From assembly GCF_019431045.1 (NCBI RefSeq), contig NZ_JAHXPT010000008.1:62001-126000 (forward strand): 64,000 nt of DNA. The letters run 5' to 3'. A program made the translations under genes and the position numbers. The notes under the pieces were generated by a model. That model worked only from the letters and a program-made list of their open reading frames with translations, searched no databases and was not told where the DNA came from. Shown here one piece after another: positions 60,253-64,000 of this stretch (position 1 is the stretch's first letter; the number at the start of each line of letters is the position of its first letter). This DNA is from Clostridium weizhouense (lineage in GTDB: Bacteria; Bacillota; Clostridia; Clostridiales; Clostridiaceae).

Positions 60253-61260
60253 ATGAAAAGAAAATTTATAATAGCTAAGTTGACAGCTCTGTTAATTTTT
60301 ATACTTACAAGTAATACTTTAACAGTGTTTGCAGTACCTAATGATTTATCACTTAATGAGGTTATACAAAATGTACAAGAATACGATAATAAAATTGAAA
60401 AAAATATGGACAAGCTAAATGAATATAAAGAGCAAATTCTTCAAAAAGAAAATGATATAAAAGAAAATGAAGATGAATTAGAAAAAGCTCAAAAAAATTT
60501 AGAAGAAAAAGATAGTTTATTAGAAGAAAGATTAAAGAAAGTACATATGGATGGTGGTTTTGAACTAACTCCTATGCAATATTTAGATGCGTTATTTTCT
60601 TCAGGAAATCTTGTGGAAGCAGTAGAGAAAGTTCATGTGATTTCTCAGGTATGTAAAAGTGATAGGAAACTTGTTTTAGATGCAAAAGAATCAGAAAAGG
60701 AACTTAATGATATAAAAAACAAAATAGAAAAAGAAAATGAACAGTTAAAAAAAGATAAAGAATCAATAGAAAAAGAAATTAAAGATTTAGAAGATCAAAA
60801 AAATCAATTATTAAAATATGTTGAAGAAAATAGTGCTTTATTGATGGATGGTACGAGCACTATAGTTCCAATAACCCTTCCATCAGATATTACAGGTCAA
60901 GCTAGAACATTAATAGAAGAAACACAAAAGTATTTAGGAATTCCTTATTTATGGGGTGGAACAACTCCTGATGGATTTGATTGTTCTGGTCTTATGCAAT
61001 ATGTTTTTAAATCACAAAATATAGATATACCAAGAGTATCAGAGGAGCAACAAAGTTTTGCAAAACCTATAAGTATGGCAGAAATTAAACCAGGAGATTT
61101 AGTATTTAATAAACTTTCAAATTCAACACATGTTGGAATGTATATAGGAAATGATATGTTTATCCATGCACCACATACAGGAGATTTTGTTAAAATAAGC
61201 AAATTGAGTACATCTAATATGAAATATGTTGGACGAATTTTGGATACTGATAAAAACTAA
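60253..61260 (+). CDS. Secreted coiled-coil NlpC/P60 D,L-endopeptidase
   Basis: 335 residues from ATG 60253 with AGGAGAAT before it. Signal peptide (MKRKFIIAKLTALLIFILTSN to TVFA), a long charged coiled coil (about 40-205) like CwlO/PcsB, and a C-terminal NlpC/P60 domain (about 215-330): YLWGGTTPDGFDCSGLMQYVF with catalytic Cys, and STHVGMYIG with catalytic His. It cleaves gamma-D-Glu-diaminopimelate bonds. In relatives the coiled coil is the contact for FtsEX, which activates the enzyme in elongation or division; here that is inference. Confidence 0.9.
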   Translation: MKRKFIIAKLTALLIFILTSNTLTVFAVPNDLSLNEVIQNVQEYDNKIEKNMDKLNEYKEQILQKENDIKENEDELEKAQKNLEEKDSLLEERLKKVHMDGGFELTPMQYLDALFSSGNLVEAVEKVHVISQVCKSDRKLVLDAKESEKELNDIKNKIEKENEQLKKDKESIEKEIKDLEDQKNQLLKYVEENSALLMDGTSTIVPITLPSDITGQARTLIEETQKYLGIPYLWGGTTPDGFDCSGLMQYVFKSQNIDIPRVSEEQQSFAKPISMAEIKPGDLVFNKLSNSTHVGMYIGNDMFIHAPHTGDFVKISKLSTSNMKYVGRILDTDKN

Positions 61261-61297
61261 TTTTGTAACGAATTATAAATAAAAATTAATTAACTAA

Positions 61298-61340
61298 AAA
61301 ATACAGATGAGATATTAAAAAGTCTTATCTGTATTTTTAT
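61298..61340 (+). terminator. Terminator after the NlpC/P60 gene
   Basis: AATACAGATGAGA pairs with TCTTATCTGTATT (one mismatch), followed by a T run. Confidence 0.8.
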
Positions 61341-61394
61341 ATTATAAATTAACAATTTAAACATTTTATCTGTTAAAGTTATAGTTTTAAGCTT

Positions 61395-61874
61395 CTATGT
61401 TATTTTATTTAAATGTTTCATAAGATAAAAATCTTCCGTACTCATATAAGTGTCTTTATGTTTAGTTTTAATGAATTCAAAACCTTGTGACTTATAACAA
61501 TTAATAGCCCTTTTATTCCAAGTTCTAACTTTTAAGACAACTGGTCTATTTGGAAATTTAGATTTACATTGATTTAAAGCTAATTTAGTAATTTCTTTTC
61601 CAAGTCCTTTATTGCAATATTTAGGGTTAATACCTATTCCGAAAAAAACAAAATTTTCTTCAGGATGTAAATTTATAAATCCGATTATCTCATTTTGATT
61701 ATTAATATAACTAGTAAATTGTTTTCTTTTTAATTTATCACATAATGCATAATTCTCTTTAATCATATTTTCCCAATTAGGTAAATTATAAACAGCATAT
61801 TCATTGCAATATTTCCATTTAGATATTTGTTTTGCATGTTCTTCTATTAATTCTTTAGCTTTTAATTTTATCAT
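61395..61874 (-). CDS. GNAT family N-acetyltransferase
   Basis: 159 residues of the RimI/RimJ-like branch: FFGIGINPKYCNKGLGKEITKLALNQCK (motif A) and VVLKVRTWNKRAINCYKSQGFEFIK (motif B). It would acetylate an amine or protein N-terminus with acetyl-CoA. AGGAGA precedes the ATG. Unrelated in detail to the GNAT protein at 4.1 kb. Confidence 0.87.
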   Translation of the reverse strand: MIKLKAKELIEEHAKQISKWKYCNEYAVYNLPNWENMIKENYALCDKLKRKQFTSYINNQNEIIGFINLHPEENFVFFGIGINPKYCNKGLGKEITKLALNQCKSKFPNRPVVLKVRTWNKRAINCYKSQGFEFIKTKHKDTYMSTEDFYLMKHLNKIT

Positions 61875-62214
61875 AAGTAGTCTCCTAATAAGTTTGATTA
61901 TCTATTATTATACTATTTAATTTTATAATTATTTATAATAGTGATATTAAAGAATTAACTACTATTATAATTCTTATAAGATTCAATATATTAAGAGTAT
62001 TTTGTAAAGATGTAATCGAGTCAAATAAAATTTTATTAATACCCAAAACTTAATATCATTGATATTAAATAGTAATCAAATTAAAGAAGTGATTTCAAAT
62101 AGATGGTAAAATATAATTGATAAATGTTGGTAAAATATTATATTAATTGTATACATTTTGATTAATAGATTGTCTTATATACATAGGAGGTAAAATCTTA
62201 AAAAAGGAGGAATC
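61875..62214. other. Divergent region before the ECF sigma factor
   Basis: 340 bases, AT-rich. It contains the direct repeat 62104-62138 and two purine-rich ribosome-binding-like sites (AGGAGG about 62185 and about 62206), of which only the second is at the right distance from the sigma start. Confidence 0.55.
62104..62138 (+). promoter_or_regulatory. Direct repeat before the sigma factor operon
   Basis: TGGTAAAATAT occurs at 62104-62114 and 62128-62138, 24 bases apart. It may be part of an autoregulated promoter or a binding site pair. Confidence 0.35.
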
Positions 62215-62724
62215 ATGGATCAAAATTTGATAGTAAATTTGTATAAACAACAATTTAAAATTATATGTTTATATTTAGTGAAATGCGGATGTTCAATAAG
62301 TGAAGCAGAAGATATTGTTCATGATAGTTTTATTAAAGCTATAGAATATATCGATGGAATTGATATTAAAAATTTATCTTCGTGGTTATTTAGGGTTGCT
62401 ATTAATAAATATAAAAACAGTGTTAAAAGAGGAAAGATAATAAATTTTATTTCAGTTGATGAGGATAAATTTTATGAACAATTAACTGGTGATGTAACTA
62501 TTGAAGATAAAATATTAAGTATCGAAGAGGGAAAAGAGGTAATAGAAGTACTTAAGAGTTTGAGTGAAGAAGATAGAGTATTACTTATATTTAAATATGA
62601 GATGGAACTAAGTTATAAAGAAATAGGTTTTTTATTAGGAATGAATGAAAACAAGGTGAAAACTTATTTATATAGAGCAAGAAATAAATTTAAGGAAAGG
62701 TGGATAAATAAAGATGAAAGATAA
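62215..62724 (+). CDS. ECF-type RNA polymerase sigma factor
   Basis: 169 residues: sigma region 2 (YKQQFKIICLYLVKCGCSISEAEDIVHDSFIKAIEYI and SSWLFRVAINKYKNSVKR) and region 4 (LKSLSEEDRVLLIFKYEMELSYKEIGFLLGMNENKVKTYLYRARNKFKE). No other domains. It redirects RNA polymerase to a small regulon, typically for envelope stress. Its stop overlaps the start of the next gene, a Sigma_reg-type anti-sigma factor that presumably holds it at the membrane. Confidence 0.92.
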   Translation: MDQNLIVNLYKQQFKIICLYLVKCGCSISEAEDIVHDSFIKAIEYIDGIDIKNLSSWLFRVAINKYKNSVKRGKIINFISVDEDKFYEQLTGDVTIEDKILSIEEGKEVIEVLKSLSEEDRVLLIFKYEMELSYKEIGFLLGMNENKVKTYLYRARNKFKERWINKDER

Positions 62725-63682
62725 CGATATAGATAATATATTTGATGATAAAAAGTTACAAAAATCTTTGAAAAAAGCAAAGTTAAAATCAACTTTAAAA
62801 ATAGTAGTAATAGCAATATTTGTTTTTATAATTGGAATCATTTTAAATTTTATTATAGGAATAAAGTATAGTCAAAAGGCTTATGAAAAGAATGAAGCAT
62901 ATATAGAATTATCAGTACCAAATGGGTATATAAGTAAGTCAAATGATATTATTGGTTTTTTAGGTGGAAGTGGAACTTATAAGATATCCAAAAATCTTGG
63001 AAATAGAGCTGTTATTTTAGAGGATAGAATATCATTATTTGGTGTTATACCACCTTTAAACTGTTCTAGAATACAGGGTCATTCCTCTTCTAGAGGAAAA
63101 GAGTGGTCTATATCACTTTGGGAAAATGGATATAAAAAAATGAGATTTTTTCATCCAGATCTTCAATATAAAAAGTATCAAAATGATTTAGAAAAGCTAG
63201 ATAACATTCCAGATGGTAAAATTATAGAAATGGGAATATCGTTTGATAGAGGATATAAGATATACGAGATGTATTTAGTGCAAAATGCTATAAAGTCAGC
63301 AGCAACAACCTGGTTATGGCTTGATGAATTTACAAATCAAAATATGGAAGAATTTAAACAAGAAATAGATGAATATGACTCTACAAGTGCTGGAATAGAA
63401 GAGAGTGATATTATAGGGATAGAATGTGATGAACTTTCAGGCTTTAATAATAATCAATACAACTATAGTTATGATAACTTAATAGATACATTAAATAAAA
63501 GCTGTTATATAAAACATAAAGATTTATATAAAGAGATAATGTCAAGAGGAAAAACAAAGGCAGATGATGCTAAAATTTTAGGTGCAGTTGTTTATGGAAC
63601 TAAAGATGAACTTAAAAAGCTTATAGGAAATCCAATTATTAAAGCAAGTTCTTTTGGAGTTATAGTAGATGATATATATTAA
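62714..63682 (+). CDS. Anti-sigma factor with Sigma_reg_N/Sigma_reg_C domains
   Basis: 322 residues: a short cytoplasmic sigma-binding segment (1-25), one membrane helix (about 28-50), and a long extracytoplasmic domain matching the sigma-factor regulator C-terminal family. The overlap with the sigma gene is 11 bases, ensuring coupled synthesis. It should sequester the sigma factor until an external signal is received; the signal is unknown. Paralogues of this pair are common in Clostridium and Bacillus (SigY/SigX-like group). Confidence 0.85.
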   Translation: MKDNDIDNIFDDKKLQKSLKKAKLKSTLKIVVIAIFVFIIGIILNFIIGIKYSQKAYEKNEAYIELSVPNGYISKSNDIIGFLGGSGTYKISKNLGNRAVILEDRISLFGVIPPLNCSRIQGHSSSRGKEWSISLWENGYKKMRFFHPDLQYKKYQNDLEKLDNIPDGKIIEMGISFDRGYKIYEMYLVQNAIKSAATTWLWLDEFTNQNMEEFKQEIDEYDSTSAGIEESDIIGIECDELSGFNNNQYNYSYDNLIDTLNKSCYIKHKDLYKEIMSRGKTKADDAKILGAVVYGTKDELKKLIGNPIIKASSFGVIVDDIY

Positions 63683-63797
63683 CGTTGATAAAGCTAAGTG
63701 GATTATGGTAAATTATTATTTGAAAGTTTTAAGTAAGCTTATTTTCTAAATAATTGTTAATATTGAACAAAAGTATAATGCTTTGGAGGATTTTAAA

Positions 63798-64000
63798 ATG
63801 AATTTTAAATACAAAGGTGAAAGTATTGATTTTGAACTTATAAGAAGAAAAAGAAAATCTCTTTGTATAAAGATGGATTTAAATGGTAATGTACAAGTAG
63901 TAGCTCCTATGAAATTATCTAATCAATATATATTAAATTTTATTTATCAAAAAGCAGAGTGGATTATTGCAAAAAAGAAAGAAATGAAATTAATTTCTAA
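63798..64000 (+). CDS. YgjP-like metal-dependent hydrolase (5' part only)
   Basis: The frame opens with ATG at 63798, GGAGGA before it, and runs out of the window after 67 codons. MNFKYKGESIDFELIRRKRKS followed by NVQVVAPMKLSNQYILNFIYQKAEWI is the N-terminus of the DUF45/YgjP (SprT-like) family, whose zinc motif HExxH lies further on. Function is poorly known. Confidence 0.78.
   Translation, partial: MNFKYKGESIDFELIRRKRKSLCIKMDLNGNVQVVAPMKLSNQYILNFIYQKAEWIIAKKKEMKLIS

Noticed and set aside
1-64000. tRNA, rRNA, tmRNA, CRISPR arrays, transposases, integrases or phage structural genes
   Set aside because: I looked for T-loop motifs such as GGTTCGA, T-box GGTGGNACC, regularly spaced repeats and mobile-element proteins on both strands and found none.

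Overview
The window is AT-rich, densely coded DNA (roughly 28% GC by eye) from an anaerobic, spore-forming low-GC Firmicute, most likely Clostridium sensu stricto. The evidence is an NADH-linked [FeFe]-hydrogenase operon, spore photoproduct lyase, an arginine deiminase operon, PTS fructose genes, AGGAGG ribosome-binding sites and three proteins carrying clostridial choline-binding-type wall repeats. I cannot name the species. I see no rRNA, tRNA, CRISPR array, transposase or phage block. The window looks like chromosomal core and lifestyle genes rather than an island.

Layout. 0-4.6 kb: the end of a reductive pyrimidine catabolism pair (preT-preA), a DUF1097 membrane protein, an APC amino-acid permease and a GNAT acetyltransferase. 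4.9-8 kb: a small wall-binding protein, splB and an AI-2E-type permease. 8.2-12.4 kb: a three-gene electron-bifurcating-type hydrogenase operon. 12.8-17.6 kb: a histidine phosphatase, a MATE exporter, a PHP phosphoesterase, an ECF S component and a pyridoxamine kinase. 17.8-21.4 kb: fruR-fruK-fruA. 21.5-25.2 kb: TtcA-like tRNA thiolase, an unknown membrane-anchored protein, and a paired YdcZ-type transporter divergent from a YeiL-like Crp/Fnr regulator. 25.4-30.6 kb: two paralogous c-di-GMP proteins with EAL domains. 31-34 kb: a CHAP wall hydrolase and gltS. 34.8-39.9 kb: arcA, arcB, arcC and a YfcC-family carrier. 40-43 kb: a membrane protein, pepT and aroD. 43.3-47.8 kb: a large secreted protein of unknown activity facing neuC-neuB. 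48-54.7 kb: a DUF3298 protein, an MBL hydrolase, a Suv3-like helicase, ribosomal protein bL25 with a leader-peptide-like 5' region, a divergent PRPP synthetase and a thioesterase. 55-64 kb: an amidase endolysin, plsC, a degenerate NUDIX protein, a cyclase, an NlpC/P60 hydrolase, and an ECF sigma/anti-sigma pair.

Metabolic picture: amino-acid and peptide fermentation (Arc pathway, glutamate uptake, PepT) and fructose use feed NADH and ferredoxin to the hydrogenase. Wall remodelling (four hydrolases or wall-binding proteins) and c-di-GMP turnover point to control of surface and lifestyle.

The most interesting non-coding signal is a family of structured repeats at 24.2 kb and 28.2 kb, with a shorter copy at 8.0 kb and a possible fourth at 30.6 kb. 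The copies share sequence and inverted-repeat architecture, and at one base pair the third copy carries a compensatory change. All lie in the 5' leaders of minus-strand genes, two of them 24 nt before the start codon. Other leads are a perfect 38-bp palindrome at the YeiL-like locus, a leader peptide before bL25, an orphan promoter-terminator unit at 47.9-48.0 kb, and a three-tier hairpin at 54.9 kb that overlaps the start of a small membrane ORF.
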